A stretch of DNA of 64,000 nt from a bacterium (GTDB lineage: Bacteria > Cyanobacteriota > Vampirovibrionia > Gastranaerophilales > JAILCC01). Made by a program: the position numbers and the translations under genes. Of the stretch, positions 42,667 to 53,400 are shown piece by piece (the first letter of the stretch is position 1; the number at the start of each line of letters is the position of its first letter). The notes beneath the pieces are model-generated. The model had not been told where the DNA came from. It ran no database searches and worked only from the letters and a program-made list of their open reading frames with translations. The DNA is taken from contig JAILCC010000016.1 in assembly GCA_024680555.1 (NCBI GenBank), positions 1-64,000 of the forward strand, in the 5' to 3' direction.

Positions 42667-44904
42667 TCACCTGTTAGTTATTCTGTATATGCGGAATTCG
42701 GACGGTTTTAAACTATCATAGTGCAGCGAAGAAGTTTGTCCATATGCATCTTCAGAGAAATCTCCGTCATTATAATTAAATTCGGAAAGGACAACGTTAT
42801 TTCCGAGGTCTAAAGTCTTATCTTTAACGCTAGTGCCTGTCTTATGCTCAATAACAAGATTATTATATTCATCATATCTTCGTATGGTTTCCGTTGTGTA
42901 TTGCTCGTTTATTACAAACAAAACTTGATTATCATATCCATCAAGAGAATTTACCCACGCACAAAAACCGTCTTCATCATTTCTGATAAGATAAGATTTG
43001 CCCCATTTACAAAATTTGCATGTTTTTGCAAATTCGTTAATAGCATTGAATTTTTTAAAGAATTCCTTGTTATTTTCTCTTTTTAAAGAGGTTTCGTTTC
43101 CGATAATATATTCCGTTCCGGTACGTGTAAATGACTCGTCGCCATCAACAAACATAACCGGTCTGCTTGCGTTGCGCCCGCCAACAATAAATTTATATTT
43201 AAAGAATTTAAGCAGCGCACCGTTTTCACCTAATTGTCCAGGGTACTGATCGATTTCGGAGAATTCGCCGTCTTGATTGTTATAGCTTTTTAATATGGAT
43301 AACTTAGGAGCGCCTTCTGGTAATGAAGAATTGTATTTTTCAAGGACTTCCAAATCTTTAAAAATACTTTTTACGTTCTTGTCGCCTTGGGAGATTATGT
43401 CGTTTCCCCACAAAAGGTCAAAGTTCATATCTTCGTGATATTCTTTTAAGAATCCATCCCACAACATATATTCCGCCAGTGTAGCGAAATAGGGAATTTT
43501 TGCTTTCATGTCGTTATTGGCTTTGGCAAGTACAATTCTTGGCGCTCTGTAGCTAATGGGAAGCCCATCCTTTTGAGAAACCCTGTCTACAATATGGTCG
43601 ATGTGGTCCACCCTAAAACCATCAAAATTAAATTCTTGCTGAAGCTTTTTAAGTGAACTAACATAAAAATCTATTACATCATAGTTAAAAGTCTTTTTGT
43701 CGAAATTATAAAAGTAATAGGGGGTTTGGCAGTCTAAATTTGCATATTTTGTAACATCTTCATTATCGACATTATAGTGTTTGAACATCGGATAACTGGC
43801 ACCGTTACACATTTTATCAAACACAGGTACACCGCAGGAATTCCAAGCACCACCGGGAGCAGGCCATAAACCGTCCGAGATGAGCACATTTATAAGTTTT
43901 GTTTGGTCAATAATATCATCTTCCACAAGTTCTTTGTCCGGTGATACACCAAGGTTTTCCGCAATAATACCTTTTACTCTCTTATGAAGCATTTCTTGAT
44001 TTTCTCTTGTCAGCATTGAATTAGAGAGTTCTTTTTTCTTTTCCACCAAAGCATTCATTGCATTTGTATAATCGACACGGAGCATTTGGTCATATTCAAC
44101 ATAATCACCGTTAAGATAAGATTTAAGAATATCTTTCATGACATCCGCACAATCAAGCTTTTCAATTTCGCTCTCAATTTTTGAAATTAAATCCTTTATA
44201 TCAAACCAACGTGCAATATGCGGATTTGAAAGAACAGCTTTTGAATATCGTGCGGTTTGTGGCAGTACATCATACATTGTCGGGTGTCCTGCAAGTTGGA
44301 AAAACGCCAAAAGGACACGAACCTGCTCTTTTGCGGATAGTCCAAAGTGTTCGAATATGTCTTTGTCGCACAATGCATCTGTAACTTCTGAACTCTTAGG
44401 GAGATACGCACAACCAAATTCTCTCGGGTGGAACGGAGTCATATAAACCGTTGCGTTGAGAATTCCTGCATCAGGAACACCTGACGGAAGAGTTAATATT
44501 TGTGCAAGAATATCGACAAAGCGGGCAACTTTATCCGACTTGTTGCCATCACCGAGTGCACAAAGATTTATCAATTTGACAATATGTTGCTCTTTTTTTA
44601 TCCAACTGCTATCGGTGTATCCTGCCCTTTGTACGGGTGACAAATATTCATACACAAAGTTTTTGCCATCATAAGTGTTATTGCAAATAAATTTTTCTTC
44701 CAAACCAGCAATTATTTGGGCAGGAGAAAGTGTTTCCAACGCCTCAATGTGAGACATCGGCAAATATCCTTCTTTTTTTACGATTTCTCTAATTTCAATC
44801 GTTTTTTCATCTTCTAAATTAACATTGTACAAAAACTTTAATCCCAAAAACAGTTTGGACAAGTTTTTTGCATCTATAGCGTAACTCTCCGCAGTTGTTG
44901 TCAT
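42667..44904 (-). CDS. GH13-like (alpha-amylase superfamily) protein with unusual active-site motifs
   Basis: 745 residues from the ATG at 44904 (GAGGTG upstream). The clearest GH13 sign is FDGFRVDHIDHI, region II with the nucleophile Asp (G-F-R-x-D). ATLAEYMLWDGFL may hold the acid/base Glu. Where region IV (F-x-N-H-D) is expected there is VMFVDGDESFT. A long N-terminal helical part (~1-330) has no known domain. No signal peptide, so it is cytoplasmic. Probably acts on alpha-glucans or sugar phosphates, but the subfamily is not clear. Likely cotranscribed with ruvB. Confidence 0.6.
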   Translation of the reverse strand: MTTTAESYAIDAKNLSKLFLGLKFLYNVNLEDEKTIEIREIVKKEGYLPMSHIEALETLSPAQIIAGLEEKFICNNTYDGKNFVYEYLSPVQRAGYTDSSWIKKEQHIVKLINLCALGDGNKSDKVARFVDILAQILTLPSGVPDAGILNATVYMTPFHPREFGCAYLPKSSEVTDALCDKDIFEHFGLSAKEQVRVLLAFFQLAGHPTMYDVLPQTARYSKAVLSNPHIARWFDIKDLISKIESEIEKLDCADVMKDILKSYLNGDYVEYDQMLRVDYTNAMNALVEKKKELSNSMLTRENQEMLHKRVKGIIAENLGVSPDKELVEDDIIDQTKLINVLISDGLWPAPGGAWNSCGVPVFDKMCNGASYPMFKHYNVDNEDVTKYANLDCQTPYYFYNFDKKTFNYDVIDFYVSSLKKLQQEFNFDGFRVDHIDHIVDRVSQKDGLPISYRAPRIVLAKANNDMKAKIPYFATLAEYMLWDGFLKEYHEDMNFDLLWGNDIISQGDKNVKSIFKDLEVLEKYNSSLPEGAPKLSILKSYNNQDGEFSEIDQYPGQLGENGALLKFFKYKFIVGGRNASRPVMFVDGDESFTRTGTEYIIGNETSLKRENNKEFFKKFNAINEFAKTCKFCKWGKSYLIRNDEDGFCAWVNSLDGYDNQVLFVINEQYTTETIRRYDEYNNLVIEHKTGTSVKDKTLDLGNNVVLSEFNYNDGDFSEDAYGQTSSLHYDSLKPSEFRIYRITNR

Positions 44905-45070
44905 AAAGCACCTCATATAAACTATAAATCTATTCTATCATATCACGCCGTTATTTATAAATGTGTAAAGAAAAAATATTGTAACAAAATATTAAGTTTT
45001 AGCTGAAAATAGCAATTATAACAGTAAAAAATACTTTATTTATGTGGAAGGTAGTAAGGCAGTATATATC

Positions 45071-45790
45071 ATGGATTTTTCAGCAATTCTTGCGTACAAA
45101 AGTCTGTTCTTTTTAAACCGTGCAAATAACACCAAAAAGCAAGCAGAAAAAGGTGATAAATGCACGGCGGCGGCAAATGCAGCCAGATGTACAATAACGG
45201 CATCACAAACTGTTGTGCCGTTGTATGCCGTTTCAGAATGCCTTGCTTCCACAGCCAAAACGCCAACAATCAACCATGCTGCCCAAAAGTTGGCTGAAAG
45301 CAATTTGCAAAAAATTGCAACACAAATGACTGCCTCAACAACAAAAAGCGCATTATCGGGAATAGCGAGCGTATCCAAAGTTTTATCAAAATTCGGAGTG
45401 GCGGGCAATTTATCCTATGCCGCCGCAAAATGCATGGATGCCAATGAAGAAAACAAGACACAGGTATTCATGCAGGCTGCCGGAAACTGCGGTGGAATGT
45501 ATCTGTGCGAAAACTTATACTCCCGAGCCGTCAAGGATATTTCATCGGAAAACATTGCAGCTTCGGTAGAAAATGTGTCAAAGCTTATCCCGCAAAAATT
45601 AAAACTCTTAAAATCAGTAAAACCCCTGTCAGTAATCGCCGGTGTCGGTTTTGTGGCAGCATCTTTGTTTGGATGCTGGGCGGGTGAAAAAGTCGGAAAT
45701 GCCTTATATCAGAGCAGTGCACCAAACAACAATTTGCAGCTTGAACCTGCGCTTGCTTCAACAAATTCAAATATAAATTCTCTAGCTTAA
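45071..45790 (+). CDS. Ala-rich hypothetical protein with C-terminal hydrophobic segment
   Basis: 239 residues from the ATG at 45071 (a GTG nine codons earlier is possible). Rich in Ala, Ser and Lys with repeated small-residue helices (KCTAAANAARCTITASQTVV, LSGIASVSKVLSKFGVAGN). A hydrophobic segment, SVIAGVGFVAASLFGCWAGE, lies near residue 205. Eight Cys, an unusual number here. No signal peptide. Family unknown. Alone, upstream of the TPR gene. Confidence 0.6.
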   Translation: MDFSAILAYKSLFFLNRANNTKKQAEKGDKCTAAANAARCTITASQTVVPLYAVSECLASTAKTPTINHAAQKLAESNLQKIATQMTASTTKSALSGIASVSKVLSKFGVAGNLSYAAAKCMDANEENKTQVFMQAAGNCGGMYLCENLYSRAVKDISSENIAASVENVSKLIPQKLKLLKSVKPLSVIAGVGFVAASLFGCWAGEKVGNALYQSSAPNNNLQLEPALASTNSNINSLA

Positions 45791-45853
45791 CATTTGCCAT
45801 TATTGGCATTATTTTGCTAAAATATTGTTTGTTACAGACAGAAAAGAGAGGCT

Positions 45854-47887
45854 ATGAATAAATTACTTAGGGGAGCAATAATACTTATTGCGTGCACAGC
45901 TATTGCGCAACAGTCATTTGCTATGAGCAAAAAAGCATACAAATACTTTGATAACGGAAATAAATTATACTCAATAAACGATTTGGATGGGGCTTTAGCA
46001 CAGTACCAAAAAGCTTTAAAATACGAACTTGCAGATGCAATGCTATACATAAAAATTGCGTCTGTTTATTCCGAAAAAGGCGAATGGAAACTCGCTATCG
46101 ATAATTACAAAAAAGCACTACTGCTTACACCTAATGACTCCTCAATTTATACAAGCATGGGGAATATTTTACAAGAGCACTATCAATATACGGATGCACT
46201 TGAAGCATACAAAAATGCCCTTAACATTGCGCCCGATTATAAATTCAATTATTTAAATATTGCAATGGTCGAGAATGCTCTCGGCAGGTATCAAGAGGCA
46301 GTTGAGTGCTACAAATATTTCTTAGAGTCATACCCCGAACATGTAAATGCAAGAAAAAACCTTGCAACAACATATTTGAATCTAAACTTGCCCGATGGTG
46401 CAATTGAGCAGTACGATGAACTGTTAAAAATCAACCCGGAAGCATTTGACGATTGGACTAATTACGGCAAAGCGTATCTTCAAAAGGGTGAATATGATAA
46501 ATCGCTCTATATCTTAGGCAAGGCAGTACAAGTAGAGCCCGATAATGCTCTGAGCTATCTTTATATGGCGCAAAACTATCAGGCACTAAAAAACAACACC
46601 GAAGCAATAAATGCATACAAAAAAGCCATTATGCTTGATCCGAGACTGGTAAATGCAAAGCTTGATTTGGCAAATTTGCTTTCGGAAAGCAAGTGCTACC
46701 AAGAAGCTGTTGATTATTATCTTGCATACACAAGAGATGTAAAAGACAATGCAGATGCGTTCTTCAATCTCGGAGTTGCATACGAAAATCTGAATATGAT
46801 AAACCACGCACTCAGCGCATTTAAGCATGCGTTTGAAATCAACCCCAATGACGCAAATCTTATTCAGGAAATCGGACGTTGCTACCATGTTGCTAAAAAC
46901 TATGATAAGGCGCTCAAGTTTTATCTTAATGCGCTTTATTCAAAACCAAATGATACTGATTTGTTGTACAATATTGCGCTTGTCTATGCCCAAATGGGAA
47001 ATAACGACAAGACAATAGAATACCTCAACCGCTCAATTGCATTGAAGAAAAACCCTGCGGCAATAAATGACCTTTCGTCAGCCTATACCGCAAAAGGCAA
47101 AGAATCATATTCTCAGGCTATGTATGCAGAGGCAATTTCCTTATACAAAAAAGCTCTTGAAATAAATCCCGATAACGTTGATGCGTATAAAGGAATTTCT
47201 GAAATCATCGGGGTTTCTTTAAGCTCGGATGAAATTTTGGAAAAAGTTAAAGCTGATTTGGAAAAAGACTTAAATAATCCGGACTTATATGTAGTTTACG
47301 GTGAAATGCTATACCAAAAAGAAAGATATGCCGAAGCAAGAGAGGCATTTGAAAGCGCATTAAAATTGAACCCCGAGCTTTTCTCTGCAAAAAACTATCT
47401 TGCAGAAATTTATTACAAACAAAAAGACTACGACAAGGCACTCGACTTTTACCAAAATATTATCACCCAGTACCCGAACAAAACGGATATACTCATCAAA
47501 ATGGGCAACATATACAAGACAAAAAAAGATGTTGATTCTGCACTTATGTACTATCAACGTGCATTAAAATTTGAGCCGGAAAATGTTACCGCAAACATCA
47601 ACACTGCGTTAATTTATATGAATGCTAAAAATAACGCAAAAGCAAAAGAATACAGCCAAAAGGTTATGAAAATCAAACCAGAATATCCGTTATCCTATTA
47701 CATATATGGGGTAATTGTTGATGGGGAAAAAAATTATAAACTTGCGGTTGAAAATTATAAAAAATTTATTTCACTCGCACCAAATGATGCAAACGCACCG
47801 GTAATCCAAAAAAGGATTACTGTTTTGCAAGACTATATAAACAAGACACAGGGAACAAAGAAAAATGTTACTAAGAGAGATATTTAA
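45854..47887 (+). CDS. Exported TPR protein
   Basis: 677 residues. Signal peptide MNKLLRGAIILIACTAIAQQ then SFA. Residues ~30-660 are about 17 tetratricopeptide repeats with the W/L/Y-A-P spacing (for example DLDGALAQYQKALKYEL, GEWKLAIDNYKKALLLTPND, GRYQEAVECYKYFLESYPEH). This makes a periplasmic or surface-exposed scaffold for protein contacts. It overlaps the following TonB-like gene by 23 bp, so the two are coupled and may work together at the envelope. Confidence 0.88.
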   Translation: MNKLLRGAIILIACTAIAQQSFAMSKKAYKYFDNGNKLYSINDLDGALAQYQKALKYELADAMLYIKIASVYSEKGEWKLAIDNYKKALLLTPNDSSIYTSMGNILQEHYQYTDALEAYKNALNIAPDYKFNYLNIAMVENALGRYQEAVECYKYFLESYPEHVNARKNLATTYLNLNLPDGAIEQYDELLKINPEAFDDWTNYGKAYLQKGEYDKSLYILGKAVQVEPDNALSYLYMAQNYQALKNNTEAINAYKKAIMLDPRLVNAKLDLANLLSESKCYQEAVDYYLAYTRDVKDNADAFFNLGVAYENLNMINHALSAFKHAFEINPNDANLIQEIGRCYHVAKNYDKALKFYLNALYSKPNDTDLLYNIALVYAQMGNNDKTIEYLNRSIALKKNPAAINDLSSAYTAKGKESYSQAMYAEAISLYKKALEINPDNVDAYKGISEIIGVSLSSDEILEKVKADLEKDLNNPDLYVVYGEMLYQKERYAEAREAFESALKLNPELFSAKNYLAEIYYKQKDYDKALDFYQNIITQYPNKTDILIKMGNIYKTKKDVDSALMYYQRALKFEPENVTANINTALIYMNAKNNAKAKEYSQKVMKIKPEYPLSYYIYGVIVDGEKNYKLAVENYKKFISLAPNDANAPVIQKRITVLQDYINKTQGTKKNVTKRDI

Positions 47888-48941
47888 TGATAATGACAAA
47901 GTATTGGCAGAAAATAATATAAAAATATCGGTTTTTTGCGAAGAAAAACCCGATAAATGTCCGCTATCAAAAACAATGGCAATTTCAATAATACTGCACA
48001 TAGTTGTTTTAACGGTTTTAATTTTGCTTGCAAAGATTCTAACATACATTTTGCTTGCATTTGGAATAAATTTAGACCTGTTTTCAAGACCAAATTTAAA
48101 AATCAGAGACATTGAGTTTGTATTTGTATTGCCGGAAAAATATGACATAAAAAAATCTTTTACAAAAGCATCTTCGGGCGCTGGTACATACTCACTGGCA
48201 GGTCCAAGCCCGAACAACAGACCGTACAACGGCGACGAAGGCAGTCTTAAAAGTGATGTCCAAGACCTTACAAAAGCAAAAGATAGAGTTGTTAACAAAA
48301 AACCGCAAGTCAACACAAAAGATGTTGCTTCACAAACAACAATACCACAATCAAAACTTCCCAAAAAGGGTTCGTTTTTGCCTAAGATTACCGAACCAGG
48401 AGCTTTCACCGCAAATATTCCCGAAGCTGAAATGACAAACGAATTGGGTTGGGGAAATTCTGGCAAGCAAGGAACACATTCACCAAATGCGGGAAATGCC
48501 TCATTTAAAGGTTCAGGTCAGGGTTCAGGAGGCTCCGGAGAAGGAGACACTGTAGGCAACGGCACAACAAAAGGTGGCGGCTATTATTATGGTGCGGCAG
48601 GTGCCCCCAGGCCACAAACAGCAAATTCATATAAAAACGAAAATCCGGACGTTGACTTACGACCATATATTACGGAACTCCAAAGAAGGGTTCTCAGAAA
48701 TTGGTCTACTCCAAACAACGACAACAGTAAAAAAACAGTTTTATTTCTTCGCATTTCCAAAAGCGGAAACTTAATGATATTAAACGTAAAATCCCCATCG
48801 GGAGATACACATATAGATGAATTGGCAATAAATGCAGTTAAAAACGCTCAACCGTTCAGTCCTCTGCCTGACGGATACAGAAACCAATACGCAGATGTCA
48901 TCTTGACATTTGATTACAACGTAAGCGCAAGAGCTAACTAA
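47865..48941 (+). CDS. TonB-like energy-transducer protein
   Basis: 358 residues. A cytoplasmic N-terminus (~1-38) is followed by a membrane segment (MAISIILHIVVLTVLILLAK, plus a further hydrophobic stretch), a long Pro/Gly/Ser-rich periplasmic linker, and a TonB C-terminal domain (~265-355: LRPYITELQRRVLRNWSTP, VLFLRISKSGNLMILNVKSP, LAINAVKNAQPFSPLPDGY). TonB transmits energy from the inner membrane to outer-membrane transporters. No ExbB/ExbD here. TolA is an alternative, but the C-terminal signature favours TonB. Confidence 0.85.
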   Translation: MLLREIFNDNDKVLAENNIKISVFCEEKPDKCPLSKTMAISIILHIVVLTVLILLAKILTYILLAFGINLDLFSRPNLKIRDIEFVFVLPEKYDIKKSFTKASSGAGTYSLAGPSPNNRPYNGDEGSLKSDVQDLTKAKDRVVNKKPQVNTKDVASQTTIPQSKLPKKGSFLPKITEPGAFTANIPEAEMTNELGWGNSGKQGTHSPNAGNASFKGSGQGSGGSGEGDTVGNGTTKGGGYYYGAAGAPRPQTANSYKNENPDVDLRPYITELQRRVLRNWSTPNNDNSKKTVLFLRISKSGNLMILNVKSPSGDTHIDELAINAVKNAQPFSPLPDGYRNQYADVILTFDYNVSARAN

Positions 48942-49288
48942 TATATTTTTGTTCTGCCAGTTTTTGAATAGTCTATATTGTCTTTAATAAACTTTTCATA
49001 TTTATTATATTTGTAGTACGTATCGTCATATTGATAATTGGTCATTCCCGCTCCCTTGGGGGTAAAAGATTTTTTAGAGGCAGTTTTAACCTTTTTTTGA
49101 ATAACATGCTGCGCAGCGGGCTGAGCTATAGGTTGCACGGGTTGGACCGGCTGAACTTGAACCGCAGGTTGGTTAATATTTATACTCGGCAGAGAATTTG
49201 TGACACTTTTAACCTGTATGCCACTTTCCGCAAAAGCCGCATGAGAAAAACACAATATAAAAATAAATATATATATAATTTTTTTCAT
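48938..49288 (-). CDS. Small exported Pro/Gln-rich protein
   Basis: 116 residues. Signal peptide MKKIIYIFIFILCFSHAAFA, then a VQPVQPVQPIAQPAAQ low-complexity segment, a basic stretch, and a Tyr/Lys-rich tail (NYQYDDTYYKYNKYEKF). It could span or bind peptidoglycan. Its stop overlaps that of the TonB-like gene by 4 bp. Family unknown. Confidence 0.65.
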   Translation of the reverse strand: MKKIIYIFIFILCFSHAAFAESGIQVKSVTNSLPSININQPAVQVQPVQPVQPIAQPAAQHVIQKKVKTASKKSFTPKGAGMTNYQYDDTYYKYNKYEKFIKDNIDYSKTGRTKIY

Positions 49289-49399
49289 AGCACGATACCA
49301 TTGTCAGTATAACACATATTGTTAAAAATAGTGCAATACTCATATATTTGTAGTATCATGATATACGGAATATAATAATTACTATATAATTGAGCACGT

Positions 49400-50326
49400 A
49401 TGACAGACATTTTAGTTACGGAAAATTTAACACCTGATATAAAGGGGACAAGCATTGCCCTCGGATTTTTTGACGGAATACACTCTGCACACAAAAAAGT
49501 TCTGCAAAGCGCAGTTGACCATGCTAAACAATTAGGCACAAAAAGCGTGGTAATAACGTTTAAAAATCACCCAATGGAGCTATTGTACGATTTTCGCTAT
49601 GATTTTATTACAACCGTTGAAGAACGAATAGAAATATTTAAAGACATGGGCTTTGATGTTGTAATCATGGCGGATTTCACCAGAGAAGTTGCTTCAACAA
49701 CGGCAGAAGATTATTTTAACAATGTGATTATGAACCTTGAGCCAAAATCAATAAGCATCGGCTACAACCACAAATTCGGTTCAAAAAAACTCGGCGATGC
49801 AATTTTCTTAAAAAACAAAGCTCAAGAACAAGGATTTATTCTTGATGTAACAGAAAGAATGGTTCTTCAAAACGCATCAACAATAAGCTCAACATACATA
49901 AAAGGACTTATTAAAGCAGGTGACATGGAGCAGGTTAACAAACTTATGTACAAGCCGTTTTCCCTAAAAAATGTTGTAATAAGCGGAATGCGCCGTGGGA
50001 GATGGCTCGGTTTTCCGACTGCAAACCTTGAATTTCCAAAGAAAAAAATTATTCCGCACTTCGGAGTTTATGCCGGATACACCATTGTTGACGGAGTAAA
50101 GCACCCCTCAATTGCAAATATCGGTGTACGCCCAACTTTTGCCGATACGGAAAAACCGTTAACAGAAGTTAACATTTTGGGTTTTAACAAAAATTTATAT
50201 GATGAAGTTATAGAATTTCAATTCGTAAAAAAAATTCGAGATGAAATCAAATTTCCAAACCCCGACGCACTTTGCAGTCAAATTATACTAGACAAAAAGC
50301 AAGCTCTTGCTTTTTTAAACAAATAG
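49400..50326 (+). CDS. ribF: Bifunctional riboflavin kinase / FAD synthetase
   Basis: 308 residues. FAD synthetase half (~1-175): ALGFFDGIHSAHKKVLQ (usually GNFDGVHxGH), FKNHPMEL, ADFTREVAST, and SSTYIKGLIKAGD. Riboflavin kinase half (~185-305): SGMRRGRWLGFPTANLEF and PHFGVYAGYTIVDG, then IANIGVRPTF. It makes FMN and FAD from riboflavin in the cytoplasm. Single gene between the TonB-like and autotransporter loci. Confidence 0.96.
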   Translation: MTDILVTENLTPDIKGTSIALGFFDGIHSAHKKVLQSAVDHAKQLGTKSVVITFKNHPMELLYDFRYDFITTVEERIEIFKDMGFDVVIMADFTREVASTTAEDYFNNVIMNLEPKSISIGYNHKFGSKKLGDAIFLKNKAQEQGFILDVTERMVLQNASTISSTYIKGLIKAGDMEQVNKLMYKPFSLKNVVISGMRRGRWLGFPTANLEFPKKKIIPHFGVYAGYTIVDGVKHPSIANIGVRPTFADTEKPLTEVNILGFNKNLYDEVIEFQFVKKIRDEIKFPNPDALCSQIILDKKQALAFLNK

Positions 50327-50363
50327 TATGTTTTAACTCTCTTTTTTTCAGAAAATATGCCTA

Positions 50364-50393
50364 TTGTAATTTTATTTTTCTTCATGTTATGAT
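50364..50393 (+). promoter_or_regulatory. Candidate promoter of the giant autotransporter
   Basis: TTGTAA (50364-50369), an 18-base spacer and TATGAT (50388-50393), about 40 bases before the ATG; GAGGAG sits at 50421 as ribosome binding site. Confidence 0.5.
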
Positions 50394-50432
50394 TAGGACA
50401 ATATAACACTATATTAGACTGAGGAGTATTAT

Positions 50433-53400
50433 ATGAAAAAGAGTAGAATTAACGCGCTGTTAGCAGCCGGATGTGTTGCGTTTCTTGCTCCCGCAGCTGC
50501 AAATGCAACCACTTACACAAACATTACAACAGATACCACATTAACGGAAAACAGTACATTTACAGGAATTACACCGGGTGCAAACAATACAGTAAATATT
50601 AACACCGGTGCAAGCACTTTGTTACAACCGGGTACAAGCGGCGGTACTATAACCCTACAAGGCAACAGTACCATTAACTTTACAGATGCCGTTGCAAACA
50701 TTTCGCTCAATGCAAGTTCCGGTTCGGCACAAGGTACAACAACTGTTACCGGCGCAAATAATACTATTCACCAAGGACACACCACAACAGGAACTTATGG
50801 CTCAACAAGTATCGGCAACACAACCATATTTAGAAATGGTTCACTTACCTTAGACAATGATGGCGGCAATAGCATGAACGCAACATCCGTCACGTTGGGT
50901 GCAGCATCCGGCGGTACTTCGGGAGGTGCTACACTTGTTATCGATGGTGATAGCGTTGTAACTGTCACAAACGGTGTAAGCGTCGTAGGAACTAACAACG
51001 CAATTACAAACAATAATAATTCCTCGTCAACAAACTTAGGAAATGTTTCTATCAATGCCAATGCTGGTGCTACTCTGACCAATGTATCAGGCGATGTAAG
51101 TCTTTCAAATGAAGCAAGTCCTTCGGCCATGACTAACCACACTCTCGGTCTTAATAACGCTAAAGTAAATAGTAATTTACAAGTTAATAGCGGGCATGCT
51201 CTTGAAGTTACAACCTCTGGCTCAAGCTCAAGCGACTTGACAAATATTGTATCAATGGGCGCATACGGCACAAACAACGGCAGCACAGTTACTCTTAACA
51301 CAAGCGCAGCAGGCTTAAACGGAAACCAAATTCAAATGAACGGTTACTCCACTGTAACCGTTAACGGAACAAACTTGAACCTTTCAAATGGCATTCAAGT
51401 ATCCGGTGAAGGGAACATCCTTACTAATACAAATAGCGGCAACCTCGGAAATGTTGCTCTTACATCAGGCGCAAAACTTGCTGCTTCCGGACTTACCGCA
51501 ACAAACTCAACTCTGAGTTACGGAAACGGAACCGAAGAATTAAACCTTACGGATTCTACAATCGCAGCTCCGACATTAAATCAATCAAGCAATCAAAAGG
51601 TAACAATTAATGCTGAAAGCGGAACAAACATTGTTACCGGAAACACTTCAATATCTAACGGAGCACAGTTAACATACTGTGCTTCACCATCAGCAACACT
51701 TAACGCTTCCTTGGGTGGCTCAAAAGTAAGTGTTAGCGACGGCAAATTGATTACAGACGGAACAGGCACGGTTAATGTGGGTCCGGTTGAACTTACAGGA
51801 GGCACTTTAGAAGTCAAAAACGGTTCCATCGATGGCGTTTCAACACTTGGTTCGGTTGGTTCTGGAATTACTGCAAGCAGCGGAACTTCATTGGGAACCA
51901 TTTCGGTCGGAGCAAATTCTACAGCAGTTGTTTCCGGTATTGACGCAACTTCAGGCGGAAACACAACAGGATTTACTTTGGCAAACTTAGGTACTATCTC
52001 CTCTGATGCAGACGGAAACATATTAGGTGACTTATCAATTACGACTGGAAACACAAACACAGTTGCTTCCACAGCAGGTACGGCAACCGTAGGAACTGTT
52101 ACCTTGGGTGCTACTTCTGGCAGCAGCTCAGGTTCTTCAACATTAAATCTGAATACAAACGGAAATACATCTTTTATTGACATTGCTCAACTTGATACAG
52201 TAGGTTCAGGAAACAAAGTAAATATCGGTGTTACAGTACCGGGTGCAAACGAAGGAACAGTAACAATTACAACAACGAATTTGTCAGGTACAAGCACGGA
52301 AATCAGCAACGATACAACTACAGCAGCTAACCTTGTAACAGTTGATTATGGCACCGGCGCAACTGGCTTAACTACATCAGGTCCTTTGCAAATCGGAACA
52401 TTGGATGCAGGCGCAAGAACCGCTCAAACAACAATGAGCAACTCCGGCGATGTTCAAATCGGCAAACTTGAAATCGCAAAAGGCTACGAATTCGTATTGA
52501 CCTCAACCGGAAACACCACAACAATTGATGAAATTCAAAAAGACGGTTCAGGAAGCATGAATCTTAACCTTTATGCAAACGGCGGTGCTATAGCATATTC
52601 AAACAGCTCCGGTGACGCACTTGAAATGGCTGCAGGTGACAACCTTACATTAAGAGGCGCAAACGCAATAACAATCGATAATGGAATATCTGTTACGGGA
52701 ACGGGCGCAACAATTTCGAACAGCTGCGCAAACACAAACTTGAATGACATTAATGTTGGCGCAAATGATTCATTATCTATCACTGCAAGTGCAACCACTA
52801 ACGCAGGAAAAATATCTCTTACCGCAGGCAGCGCTTCTTCTCCTGCAACGCAAGTATCATTAAATGCAAACAGCGGAATTATAAATGCCGAAGAAGTTGC
52901 CCTAAAAGGAAACAGCACATTGGCATTGTCAGGTTCCAGAGCAATCTCATTAGAAGAAGGTAAAGGCGTAAGCATTTCAGGTGCAGGAAACACAATTTCG
53001 AATTCCGGCACCGGCAGTCGTGCATTGAGAACAATAACAATGGGTAACGGCACAAATCCGGAAGCGGAAGTTAGCGTAAGCAATTTGACTGCAGGAACTC
53101 ACTTTGACGGATTTGATTTCAGCAGCGAAGATGCAGTTGTAACAAATAAAATCAATGCAGCAAATTCACAACTCGGAGCGCTTGATATAGCTACTCCGAC
53201 AGGAGCTTCCACTGACCAAACCTTAACAGTTACAACAACCACAGGAAACTCTTCTTCCTCGTTCACAACATCAAATATGGGTGCAGGTACGTCATTGACA
53301 CTCAACAATGCAGTAGGAAGTCTTTCCGGTACATCAGTAACAATGAACGGCAATAACACGCTTTCTGCAACAAACACGTCATTATCAACTGGCGTAAATG

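Noticed and set aside
47771-48466. 231-codon minus-strand frame opposite the TPR/TonB junction
   Set aside because: Overlaps two well-supported genes entirely, lacks a ribosome binding site and recognisable features.
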